From positions 1 through 5,450 of the forward strand of contig CAMWGS010000147.1 of NCBI GenBank assembly GCA_947173865.1: a stretch of DNA of 5,450 nucleotides, written 5' to 3'. The DNA is from an uncultured Ruminococcus sp. (lineage in GTDB: Bacteria > Bacillota > Clostridia > Oscillospirales > Ruminococcaceae). Shown here one piece after another: positions 1 through 5,450 of this stretch (positions within the stretch are counted from its first letter, which is position 1; the number at the start of each line of letters is the position of its first letter). Below the pieces are notes generated by a model that saw only the letters and a program-made list of their open reading frames with translations, did no database searches and had not been told where the DNA came from. The position numbers were made by a program, and so were the translations under genes.

Positions 1-1983
1 AATAAAAACTGCGTCGGCAAGCGGAAACTTGTCTGAATATGCATTTGCAAGTTTTCTGCGGTTTGTTTTGGTTTCGTAGGATTTTAACGGTACTTTTGTA
101 GCCTTGCCGTTTTCATAGAAGAAAACCATATAACCGCTGTAGTCAGTTGTTACTACAAGTGTTCTAAGGTTTTCATTGTCGTCAAATGAAAGCTTTGCAG
201 GAATATATTCACCCATTACACTTGCTTTTGCATCATCGAAAACACTGACTTTAGATTTGTAAGCCTGTGCCTTGTCTGAGAAAAAAATAAGTTCTGTTTT
301 GTTTGTGGCTTCAAAGTTTTGACTTATATAGTCCCCTTCTTTGAGTTTCTGTTCACTGTTCATTCTGAGGGACTGCGGGGTTATTTTCTTGAAATATCCA
401 CCTGACGATACAAAAAGATGTACAGGATAATCAGGAGTATCATCAGTGTCCTGCTCAGATAATAAATCTGTATTTTCGCAGATAAGAGTTTTTCGTGGCT
501 GACTGTAATTTTTTATAACGTCACGAAGTTCCTTTATTATTATTTTACGGATTTTATTTTTATCCTGAAGAATTTCTTCCATTTCGGCAATGTCTTTTTT
601 CAGACTGTCAACTTCCTGAATACGTCTCAGAATATATTGCTTATTGATATTACGCAGTTTTATTTCCGCAACGTATTCCGCCTGCTCCCTGTCTATACCG
701 AACGCTTTTTCAAGATTCGGAACAACATCATTTTCATGCTGTGTTTCACGTATAATACTTATGGCTTTATCAAGGTCGAGCAGAATTTTTGAAAGTGCTT
801 CAAGAAGATGAAGCTTTGCTTTTTTATTCTGCAATTCATGATAAGTTCTTCTGTGTATACATTCCTCACGGAAAGCTGTCCATTCGGTAAGAATTTCACG
901 GATTCCCATAACTTTCGGAGTACCTGCTATAAGGATATTGAAATTGCAGGCATAGTTATCCTGAAGCGGAGTAAGTCGGTAAAGCTTCTGCATGAGCTTG
1001 TCGGGGTCTGTGCCACGTTTAAGGTCAATTGCTATTTTCAGACCGTCAATATCAGTTTCGTCACGTATATATGAAATTTCACGTATCTTTCCTGCTTTGA
1101 CTAGTTCAACTATCTTGTCTATAATGGCTTCTATGGTTGTAGTGTAGGGAATCTGTGTAATCTCGATACAGTTAGCAGACTTGTCATATCTGTACTGTGA
1201 ACGTACTTTTATACTTCCCCTGCCCGTTTCATAAACCTTTCTGAGTTCGTTCTCATCATAAATCATAATTCCGCCACTGGGAAAGTCAGGTGCTTTAAGA
1301 GTTGAAAGAATATCATGCCCGGGATTTTTCATAAGTTCTATTGTTGTTTCACATACTTCCGCAAGATTGAACGGACACACGTTACTTGCCATTGAAACAG
1401 CTATGCCCGTATTTGAATTTACAAGAACTGTCGGGAATGTAGCAGGAAGAAGTGTCGGCTCTGTCATTGTATTGTCGTAATTAGGGACAAAGTCAACTGT
1501 TTCCTTATCTATGTCACGGAAAAGCTCGTTGCATATCTTTTCAAGCTTTACTTCCGTATAACGTGGAGCTGCAAAACGCATCTTACTGGAGTAAGCCTTT
1601 CCGAAATTCCCCTTTGAATCAATATACGGGTGCAGAAGTGCTTCGTTTCCCCTTGTCATACGGACAAGAGTTTCATAAATAGCCTGGTCGCCGTGCGGAT
1701 TGAGTTTCATTGTTTCACCGACAACGTTCGCTGACTTTGAACGCTCCTTATCAGGATTAAGCAGTCCCCTTTTGTACATCATATAAAGAAGTTTACGGTG
1801 AGAGGGTTTGAAACCGTCTATTTCAGGCAATGCTCTTGATATTATGACGCTCATGGCATACGGCATATAATTCTTTTTAAGAGTGTCTGCAATCTTTTCG
1901 TCTATTATACTTCCCGAACCCTCAATATATGCTTCATGTTTGAAAACGGGCTTTTTGTTCGGAACTGTTTTTTTTCGTGTCAT
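1..1983 (-). CDS. parC: Type IIA DNA topoisomerase subunit A, ParC-like (3' end cut by window)
   Basis: This is the DNA cleavage/religation subunit that pairs with a ParE-like ATPase subunit to pass one duplex through another; topoisomerase IV mainly unlinks daughter chromosomes. The frame is open for 661 codons from ATG at 1983 to the window edge. The start is fixed by AAGGAGA nine bases upstream. The breakage-reunion domain runs through LPEIDGFKPSHRKLL (~52-66), NPHGDQAIYET (~95-105), GNFGKAYSSK and the catalytic Arg141-Tyr142 in APRYTEV. Next come NSNTGIAVSMASN (~194-206), the tower region, and a charged helical coiled-coil/C-gate region (~370-505). Pinwheel blades begin near 520 (HLFVSSGGYFKK) and continue to KTNRRKLANAYS near the edge. 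No GyrA box (QRRGGKG-like) appears in the visible part, which favours ParC over GyrA, but the remaining blades are unseen. Gln100 occupies the usual quinolone-site serine position. A second GyrA-like paralogue is the main alternative name. Confidence 0.9.
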   Translation of the reverse strand, partial: MTRKKTVPNKKPVFKHEAYIEGSGSIIDEKIADTLKKNYMPYAMSVIISRALPEIDGFKPSHRKLLYMMYKRGLLNPDKERSKSANVVGETMKLNPHGDQAIYETLVRMTRGNEALLHPYIDSKGNFGKAYSSKMRFAAPRYTEVKLEKICNELFRDIDKETVDFVPNYDNTMTEPTLLPATFPTVLVNSNTGIAVSMASNVCPFNLAEVCETTIELMKNPGHDILSTLKAPDFPSGGIMIYDENELRKVYETGRGSIKVRSQYRYDKSANCIEITQIPYTTTIEAIIDKIVELVKAGKIREISYIRDETDIDGLKIAIDLKRGTDPDKLMQKLYRLTPLQDNYACNFNILIAGTPKVMGIREILTEWTAFREECIHRRTYHELQNKKAKLHLLEALSKILLDLDKAISIIRETQHENDVVPNLEKAFGIDREQAEYVAEIKLRNINKQYILRRIQEVDSLKKDIAEMEEILQDKNKIRKIIIKELRDVIKNYSQPRKTLICENTDLLSEQDTDDTPDYPVHLFVSSGGYFKKITPQSLRMNSEQKLKEGDYISQNFEATNKTELIFFSDKAQAYKSKVSVFDDAKASVMGEYIPAKLSFDDNENLRTLVVTTDYSGYMVFFYENGKATKVPLKSYETKTNRRKLANAYSDKFPLADAVFI

Positions 1984-1992
1984 TATATAAAA

Positions 1993-1999
1993 TCTCCTT
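1993..1999 (-). promoter_or_regulatory. Ribosome binding site of the parC-like gene
   Basis: On the minus strand AAGGAGA lies nine bases before the ATG at 1981-1983, within an A/T-rich run. It is a near-perfect Shine-Dalgarno match and decides the start: the protein then begins MTRKKTVPNKKP, a basic tail ahead of the conserved YAMSVIISRALPE region. Confidence 0.85.
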
Positions 2000-2047
2000 T
2001 TTTACTTATATTCTGAACCTGCTCAGTAATTGTTGTTTATTATTATT

Positions 2048-2131
2048 TGTACTGTACACATAGTGTACACCTTATGTACACCCTTTCAGACACCTTTTTC
2101 AGCGATATTAATTAAATATACACCCTGTACA
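2048..2131. repeat. Cluster of TGTACA palindromes in the parC leader
   Basis: TGTACA occurs at 2053-2058, 2064-2069, 2075-2080 and 2126-2131, with a further copy at 2222-2227. The first three are spaced exactly 11 bp apart, about one helical turn. Most extend to TGTACAC(C) on the plus strand, which is GGTGTACA on the parC-sense strand. Weaker relatives are TGTAC at 2048-2052, TATACACCC at 2118-2126 and GACACC at 2089-2094. The block lies 65-150 bp upstream of the parC-like ATG, in non-coding DNA. It could be a phased operator array for a DNA-binding regulator, or a repeated element in the 5' leader RNA. I do not recognise a known regulator for it. Confidence 0.6.
2053..2069. promoter_or_regulatory. 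17-bp perfect dyad, operator-like
   Basis: TGTACAC-ATA-GTGTACA is an inverted repeat with two perfect 7-bp arms around a 3-bp centre. It is built from the first two TGTACA units of the cluster. The size and symmetry suit a dimeric helix-turn-helix repressor. It sits 70-86 bp upstream of the parC-like start codon and downstream of the candidate promoter at 2152-2180. The regulator is unknown. As RNA it could also form a small hairpin, but no U-run follows, so it is not an intrinsic terminator. Confidence 0.5.
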
Positions 2132-2151
2132 CCCCTTGGACGATATTTTTT

Positions 2152-2180
2152 ATTATATACTTTGTTTTGTATATAATTAA
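2152..2180 (-). promoter_or_regulatory. Possible sigma-A promoter for the parC-like gene
   Basis: The minus strand has a perfect -10 hexamer TATAAT (2152-2157). A weak -35 match, TTAATT (2175-2180), lies 17 bp upstream. Transcription would start near 2145, giving a ~160-base leader that contains the TGTACA cluster. Such hexamers arise easily in AT-rich DNA and the -35 is poor, so this is tentative. The gene could also be co-transcribed with the upstream genes. The site overlaps the outer part of inverted-repeat copy A. Confidence 0.3.
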
Positions 2181-2204
2181 CAATGACCCTACCGTCTGGA
2201 AACA
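2157..2204 (+). repeat. Inverted-repeat copy A, left flank of the membrane-protein gene
   Basis: This 48-base sequence, read on plus, begins ATACTTTG and ends GGAAACA. It matches the minus-strand sequence at 3630-3586: 38 of 45 aligned bases are identical with one 3-base gap. The best-kept core is ACCCTACCG (2186-2194), three variable bases, then GGAAACA (2198-2204). Within this copy AACAATG is repeated directly at 2179-2185 and 2201-2207, 22 bp apart on either side of the core. Similarity fades inward toward about 2220 and ends sharply outward of 2157. It lies between the membrane-protein stop codon and the parC leader. It may be a terminal inverted repeat of an inserted unit or a duplicated protein-binding site. 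No flanking target duplication is seen. Confidence 0.65.
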
Positions 2205-2217
2205 ATGCTGTCTGTGC

Positions 2218-2231
2218 ATAATGTACATTAT
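2218..2231. repeat. 14-bp perfect palindrome over the membrane-protein stop codon
   Basis: ATAATGTACATTAT reads the same on both strands, contains the fifth TGTACA of this region and overlaps the TAA at 2228-2230. No T-run follows on the minus strand, so it is unlikely to be a terminator. It may be another binding site of the TGTACA type, or chance in AT-rich DNA. Confidence 0.4.
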
Positions 2232-3544
2232 TTATTATATTCCGAATACTGTACCGCAATTCTGTTTTCAGGCTGAGTATCGAACATATAAAGAACACCA
2301 AGGAACATATATTCAAGTGGTTTCATGATTATATATACTATATCTGCCCTTGTGCGTGTGATTATGTGTCTTGATACAGGATAACCGTATTTATCATAGA
2401 AGTTTCTTATTCTGCGGTGGGATTTAGGAAAACGTTCTGCTATCAAATCCTCAAAGGCGTTTGCTATAAGCAACTGTCTGTTTACTGTTATTTTCTGATT
2501 ACGGCGTATACCATAACGGACTGGCTTTACTACTTTTTCGTGACCGCCTGCCGCAACCGTACATAAATAATGACCATGATATTCAAGAGGTGGAGGAGGT
2601 ATCTGTGTAGAGAAAGTCCAGTCAGCAGTCATGGTGAAAGCTTTTATAAAGCCGTCTGAACCCTGTCCGAGAAGTATATAAAGTACCTCGCATATTACCA
2701 CTATCGGCAGTATAAGCATAAAGCTGAATTTTGTCATTCCCGATACGGTTGACATTATTTTATGCAACTTCTCCCTCGCTTTCGTCCTGAATACCGTCTC
2801 ACGTTCGTCTGCAAGTCTTACCTGCTCAGTTATGTGATAATGTATACGTCTTGCCGAAATTATTATGAGATTGGCATAGTAAAGATAAAACATTATAAAG
2901 GTATTTTCAAAGTTTTTTATCATCTGTACCTGAATTATGCCGAAAAGCAAAAGCATGATTGCCGTGAACGCTATACATAACGCAGACTGCAAAGGAGGTG
3001 TTTTTTCAGGTTTCCTTACACAAAGCAATACCATACTTATAAATCCTATTACCATAACCCATGTTATTATCGCACCATATTCACTGTTAATCATTTCATG
3101 GTACTGGTCGGGATATACGGCTTCCGTATATGGTCTGTTGGTAATACCACCATGTATAGCACTTCCTATTAAATCCATAAGAAAAATATAATGAACTCCG
3201 CCTACAAATATAGTTGTCATATCTGTACTTATTGCCGTATGTCTGTTTTTTATCAGGTTTATTATATTAAAGCACGTAAGCATCAATGGCAACCATATAA
3301 ACGGTATACCGATAAAAAAGAAACTTACAATTCCGTCAACTATATCATCAGTAAATACTCCGCATATAATAAAAGTCAGAAAAAAATTCATACATATCAT
3401 AATCCAACCTTTATTTTTGTCTTTGATTTGTTCTTCTTCGGAAAGTTCCGGTTTTAATAATTGATTTACAGTACTGTCAAATGATTTCCTGATACAAAAT
3501 ACCAATACAGATACAACTAAGATAAGATAAAAAACTATTCCCAT
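2228..3544 (-). CDS. Multi-pass membrane protein of unknown function, DUF6688-type (tentative)
   Basis: This is a complete 438-residue protein. The start is well supported: AAAGGAG lies ten bases before the ATG. Hydrophobic segments suggest about eight membrane passes, near residues 2-18, 47-64, 72-98, 108-130, 156-176, 187-207, 213-231 and 272-293. A charged stretch (~232-268, rich in Arg, Lys and Glu) separates the last two. After a PPPP turn (316-319) comes a soluble-looking C-terminal domain, with CTVAAGGHEKVVKPVRYG (~328-345), VNRQLLIANAFEDL, RFPKSHRRIRNFYDKYGYP (~371-389) and PENRIAVQY near the end. From memory this tail resembles an uncharacterised Firmicutes family I associate with DUF6688; I could not verify that. 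No enzyme or transporter signature is evident. It lies between the two topoisomerase subunit genes, 131 bp after one and 244 bp before the other, and is bracketed by an inverted repeat. Function unknown. Confidence 0.85.
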   Translation of the reverse strand: MGIVFYLILVVSVLVFCIRKSFDSTVNQLLKPELSEEEQIKDKNKGWIMICMNFFLTFIICGVFTDDIVDGIVSFFFIGIPFIWLPLMLTCFNIINLIKNRHTAISTDMTTIFVGGVHYIFLMDLIGSAIHGGITNRPYTEAVYPDQYHEMINSEYGAIITWVMVIGFISMVLLCVRKPEKTPPLQSALCIAFTAIMLLLFGIIQVQMIKNFENTFIMFYLYYANLIIISARRIHYHITEQVRLADERETVFRTKAREKLHKIMSTVSGMTKFSFMLILPIVVICEVLYILLGQGSDGFIKAFTMTADWTFSTQIPPPPLEYHGHYLCTVAAGGHEKVVKPVRYGIRRNQKITVNRQLLIANAFEDLIAERFPKSHRRIRNFYDKYGYPVSRHIITRTRADIVYIIMKPLEYMFLGVLYMFDTQPENRIAVQYSEYNK

Positions 3545-3554
3545 TAAAAATTCA

Positions 3555-3561
3555 CTCCTTT
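3555..3561 (-). promoter_or_regulatory. Ribosome binding site of the membrane-protein gene
   Basis: AAAGGAG on the minus strand, ten bases before the ATG at 3542-3544. It supports this start, which places a hydrophobic segment (GIVFYLILVVSVLVF) immediately at the N terminus. Confidence 0.8.
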
Positions 3562-3585
3562 CTGTTAAAATCGTACAAATAAAGC

Positions 3586-3630
3586 TGTTTCCGCTCGGTA
3601 GGGTAACTGTAAATTATACACAAAAAGTAT
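3586..3630 (-). repeat. Inverted-repeat copy B, right flank of the membrane-protein gene
   Basis: Read on minus, this 45-base sequence begins ATACTTT and ends CGGAAACA. It is the partner of the plus-strand copy at 2157-2204. The shared parts include ATACTTT, a TATAATT block, ACCCTACCG (3596-3604) and GGAAACA (3586-3592). The AACAATG pair of copy A is reduced here to ACAG repeated 22 bp apart around the same core. Both copies point inward at the membrane-protein gene. This copy ends about 40 bp before that gene's ATG, so it occupies the promoter position and contains a TATAAT. Beyond 3630 the sequences no longer match. Confidence 0.65.
3613..3618 (-). promoter_or_regulatory. Possible -10 box for the membrane-protein gene
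   Basis: A perfect TATAAT on the minus strand lies about 70 bases upstream of the start codon, inside inverted-repeat copy B. No convincing -35 lies 16-18 bp further upstream, so an activator-dependent promoter or a chance match are both possible. Copy A carries a TATAAT at the matching place (2172-2177), but on the plus strand. Confidence 0.3.
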
Positions 3631-3637
3631 GCAGACC

Positions 3638-3664
3638 TGCTCCGTAAAATCAGGCAACGGAGCA
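3638..3664 (-). other. Stem-loop just after the parE-like stop codon
   Basis: On the minus strand TGCTCCG (3664-3658) and CGGAGCA (3644-3638) form a perfect 7-bp, GC-rich stem around a 13-base loop. It begins 11 bases after the TGA at 3676-3678. A short TTTTT lies about 11 bases beyond the stem, too far and too short for a standard intrinsic terminator. It may act as a weak terminator, an mRNA 3'-end stabiliser or a processing site that sets the ratio between the upstream gene and what follows. Confidence 0.4.
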
Positions 3665-3675
3665 TGAATATTTTT

Positions 3676-5450
3676 TCAGCTTATATCGGCAAGTTCAAGA
3701 TAGTCTGCACCATAGTCGGAAATATACTGCTTTCTACCCTGCAAATCATCACCGAGAAGCATTTCAAATATTCCGGCAGATTCTGTTATGTCATCTGCTG
3801 TTACCTTTATCAGACGTCTTGTATCGGGGTTCATGGTTGTGAGGGACATCATGTCGGGTTCGTTCTCACCGAGACCCTTTGAACGCTGTATGGTATATTT
3901 TTTACTGCCAATCATTTTGAGAATATGCTGTTTCTCCTGCTCCGTATATGCGAAATAAGTCTTGTCCTTAGTATTAATCTCGAACAACGGTGATTCCGCT
4001 ATATATACATACCCCTTTTCGATAAGGGTCGGTGTAAGCCTGTAAAGCATAGTGAGAATTAATGTTCTTATCTGAAAACCGTCAACGTCCGCATCAGTAC
4101 ATATTACTATCTTGCTCCATCTGAAATTATCTATGTTGAATGTGGATAAATCCTTGTTGGCTTTGGTATTGACTTCAACACCACAGCCAAGTACTTTTAT
4201 AAGGTCTGTAATTATCTCACTTCTGAAAATCTTTGTGTACTCTGCTTTAAGGCAGTTGAGAATTTTACCCCTTACGGGAATTACTGCCTGAAATTCAGCG
4301 TCACGTGCAAGCTTTACAGAACCTAAAGCAGAGTCACCCTCAACTATATATATTTCACGTCTTGTAACGTCTTTTGTTCGGCAGTCAACGAATTTCTCAA
4401 CCATATTTGAAAGGTCAATACTTCCCGTAAGTTTCTTCTTTACATTCAGACGTACTTTTTCGGCGTTCTCCCTGCTCCTCTTGTTTATAAGAACCTGCTC
4501 GGAGATTTTCTGTGCCTCGTCGGGATTCTCTATGAAGTATATTTCAAGCTGATGTTTGAGAAATTCCGTCATTGATTCTCTTATGAATTTATTTGTAATA
4601 GCTTTCTTTGTCTGGTTTTCGTAGGAAGTCTGAGTTGAAAAAGACGACGAAACAAGCACAAGGCACTCATCAACGTCAACGTAGCTTATTTTACCCTCGT
4701 TCTTCTGATATCCGTTGTTCTGTTTTATATAGCTGTCAATCTGATATACAAAAGCACGTTTCACAGCGTCCTCAGGAGAACCGCCATGCTCAAGAAAACT
4801 GGAGTTATGATAATATTCGGTAAGTTTGACCTTGTTTGAAAAAGTTACGGCAACGTCAAGTTTCACCTTATATTCAGGTTTGTCATCACGGTCACGTCCT
4901 CTTTTTTCGGCACTCCAGTGCTGAATTGTTGTAAGAGCCTTGTCCCCTGCCATTTCCGAGACATAGTCGGTTATACCGTTTTCGTAAATGAATTCCGTTT
5001 CTGTAAAATCACCGTTTTCGTTCTCGGAACGGAAAACAAAAAGTATATTAGGATTCACCACAGCCTGTCTTTTCAGAATATCACAGAAATATTCATCAGA
5101 TACAGCTATATCTGTAAATACTTCCAAATCAGGTCGCCAGCGGGTTTTAGTGCCTGTCTGTTTCTTACGGCAGGGTTCTTTATGAAGTCCGCCTACATTG
5201 TCACCTTTTTCAAAGTGAAGATTATATTTAAAACCGTCACGTATTACCTCAACGTCCATGAACTCGGACGAAAACTGTGTGGCACAGAGACCGAGACCAT
5301 TCAGACCGAGTGAATATTCATATGATTCTGCCGTATCGTCATATTTACCGCCTGCATAGAGTTCACAATATACAAGCTCCCAGTTATAACGCTGTTCGTT
5401 ATTGTTGAAGTCAACCGGACAGCCACGCCCGAAATCCTCAACTTCTATAT
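3676..5450 (-). CDS. parE: Type IIA DNA topoisomerase subunit B, ParE-like (5' end cut by window)
   Basis: This ATPase subunit pairs with the ParC-like protein encoded downstream and drives strand passage with ATP. The frame is open from the window edge (first full codon at 5448) to TGA at 3676: 590 visible residues, with roughly 60-70 missing at the N terminus. GHKL ATPase motifs are EDFGRGCPVD (visible ~4-13) and SLGLNGLGLCA (~46-56). TGTKTRWRPDLEVF follows near 98-111. The transducer has the ATP-contacting loop Gln278-Thr-Lys in NQTKKA. The TOPRIM domain keeps its acidic residues in EGDSA (370-374) and TDADVDG (451-457), followed by QRSKGLGE (~521-528) and MNPDTRRLIKVT. PVRGKILN has Arg where E. 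coli GyrB has Lys447; Arg here is common in ParE. Several normally fixed residues differ (EGDSALGS, DGFQIRTL, SFLEHGG). A second GyrB-like paralogue is the alternative. The internal Met at 5259 is not the start. Confidence 0.9.
   Translation of the reverse strand, partial: IEVEDFGRGCPVDFNNNEQRYNWELVYCELYAGGKYDDTAESYEYSLGLNGLGLCATQFSSEFMDVEVIRDGFKYNLHFEKGDNVGGLHKEPCRKKQTGTKTRWRPDLEVFTDIAVSDEYFCDILKRQAVVNPNILFVFRSENENGDFTETEFIYENGITDYVSEMAGDKALTTIQHWSAEKRGRDRDDKPEYKVKLDVAVTFSNKVKLTEYYHNSSFLEHGGSPEDAVKRAFVYQIDSYIKQNNGYQKNEGKISYVDVDECLVLVSSSFSTQTSYENQTKKAITNKFIRESMTEFLKHQLEIYFIENPDEAQKISEQVLINKRSRENAEKVRLNVKKKLTGSIDLSNMVEKFVDCRTKDVTRREIYIVEGDSALGSVKLARDAEFQAVIPVRGKILNCLKAEYTKIFRSEIITDLIKVLGCGVEVNTKANKDLSTFNIDNFRWSKIVICTDADVDGFQIRTLILTMLYRLTPTLIEKGYVYIAESPLFEINTKDKTYFAYTEQEKQHILKMIGSKKYTIQRSKGLGENEPDMMSLTTMNPDTRRLIKVTADDITESAGIFEMLLGDDLQGRKQYISDYGADYLELADIS

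Noticed and set aside
1..1983. Calling the A subunit GyrA
   Set aside because: No GyrA box is visible through residue 661, and the partner has the ParE-type Arg in PVRGKILN. The missing C terminus means this is a preference, not proof.
2086..2316. 76-codon minus-strand open frame starting inside the membrane-protein gene and ending in the TGTACA cluster
   Set aside because: It starts within another gene's C-terminal codons in a shifted frame, has no ribosome binding site evident, and its tail merely translates the repeat cluster. Its sequence shows no recognisable domain.
2157..3630. Active insertion sequence with terminal inverted repeats
   Set aside because: There is no transposase or recombinase gene between the repeats, no target-site duplication outside them, and the copies have diverged at 7 of 45 aligned positions. 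I kept the repeat but not an IS call.
3638..3664. Intrinsic terminator after the B-subunit gene
   Set aside because: The stem is short, the loop is 13 bases, and the nearest T-run is about 11 bases downstream rather than adjacent.
5257..5259. ATG at 5259 as the start of the B-subunit gene
   Set aside because: The frame continues upstream to the window edge and encodes GHKL ATPase motifs (FGRGCPVD, LGLNGLGLCA) that belong to the protein; this Met is internal.
4918..5313. 131-codon plus-strand open frame, plus other plus-strand frames opposite the genes (e.g. 808-1074, 2762-2980, 3664-3882)
   Set aside because: They lie antisense to well-supported topoisomerase or membrane-protein codons, and their composition is that of reverse-strand shadows.

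Overview
The window reads as chromosomal DNA from a low-to-mid GC Firmicute, most likely a Clostridia member of the Ruminococcus / Oscillospiraceae type. This placement rests on the flavour of the topoisomerase proteins, strong AAGGAG ribosome binding sites and AT-rich intergenic DNA; it is inference, not a database match. All three real genes lie on the minus strand and are read right to left.

Right end (3676-5450): the B subunit of a type IIA DNA topoisomerase, missing its first ~60-70 residues beyond the window edge. It carries a GHKL ATPase, a QTK transducer loop and a TOPRIM domain, and is best called ParE-like. Middle (2228-3544): a complete 438-residue multi-pass membrane protein with a conserved soluble C-terminal domain, which I tentatively place in the uncharacterised DUF6688-type family. 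Left end (1-1983): the matching A subunit, ParC/GyrA-like, with an intact Arg-Tyr catalytic pair. It is cut after residue 661 inside its C-terminal beta-pinwheel. Together the outer genes make one heterotetrameric topoisomerase, probably topoisomerase IV acting in decatenation. Both are clearly divergent from textbook gyrase/topo IV at normally invariant positions.

The two intergenic gaps (131 bp and 244 bp) hold the most unusual structure. A ~45 bp sequence occurs in both gaps in opposite orientation (2157-2204 on plus, 3586-3630 on minus; 38 of 45 aligned bases identical with one 3-nt gap). The pair brackets the membrane-protein gene, which sits between two topoisomerase genes that are usually adjacent. 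This suggests an inserted or mobilised unit, or a duplicated regulatory site. The parC-side gap also has a cluster of TGTACA palindromes, three at exact 11-bp spacing, downstream of a possible promoter. This looks like an operator array or a structured leader in front of parC.

No tRNA, rRNA, CRISPR array or transposase gene is visible. Most other open frames are antisense or shifted shadows of the three genes.
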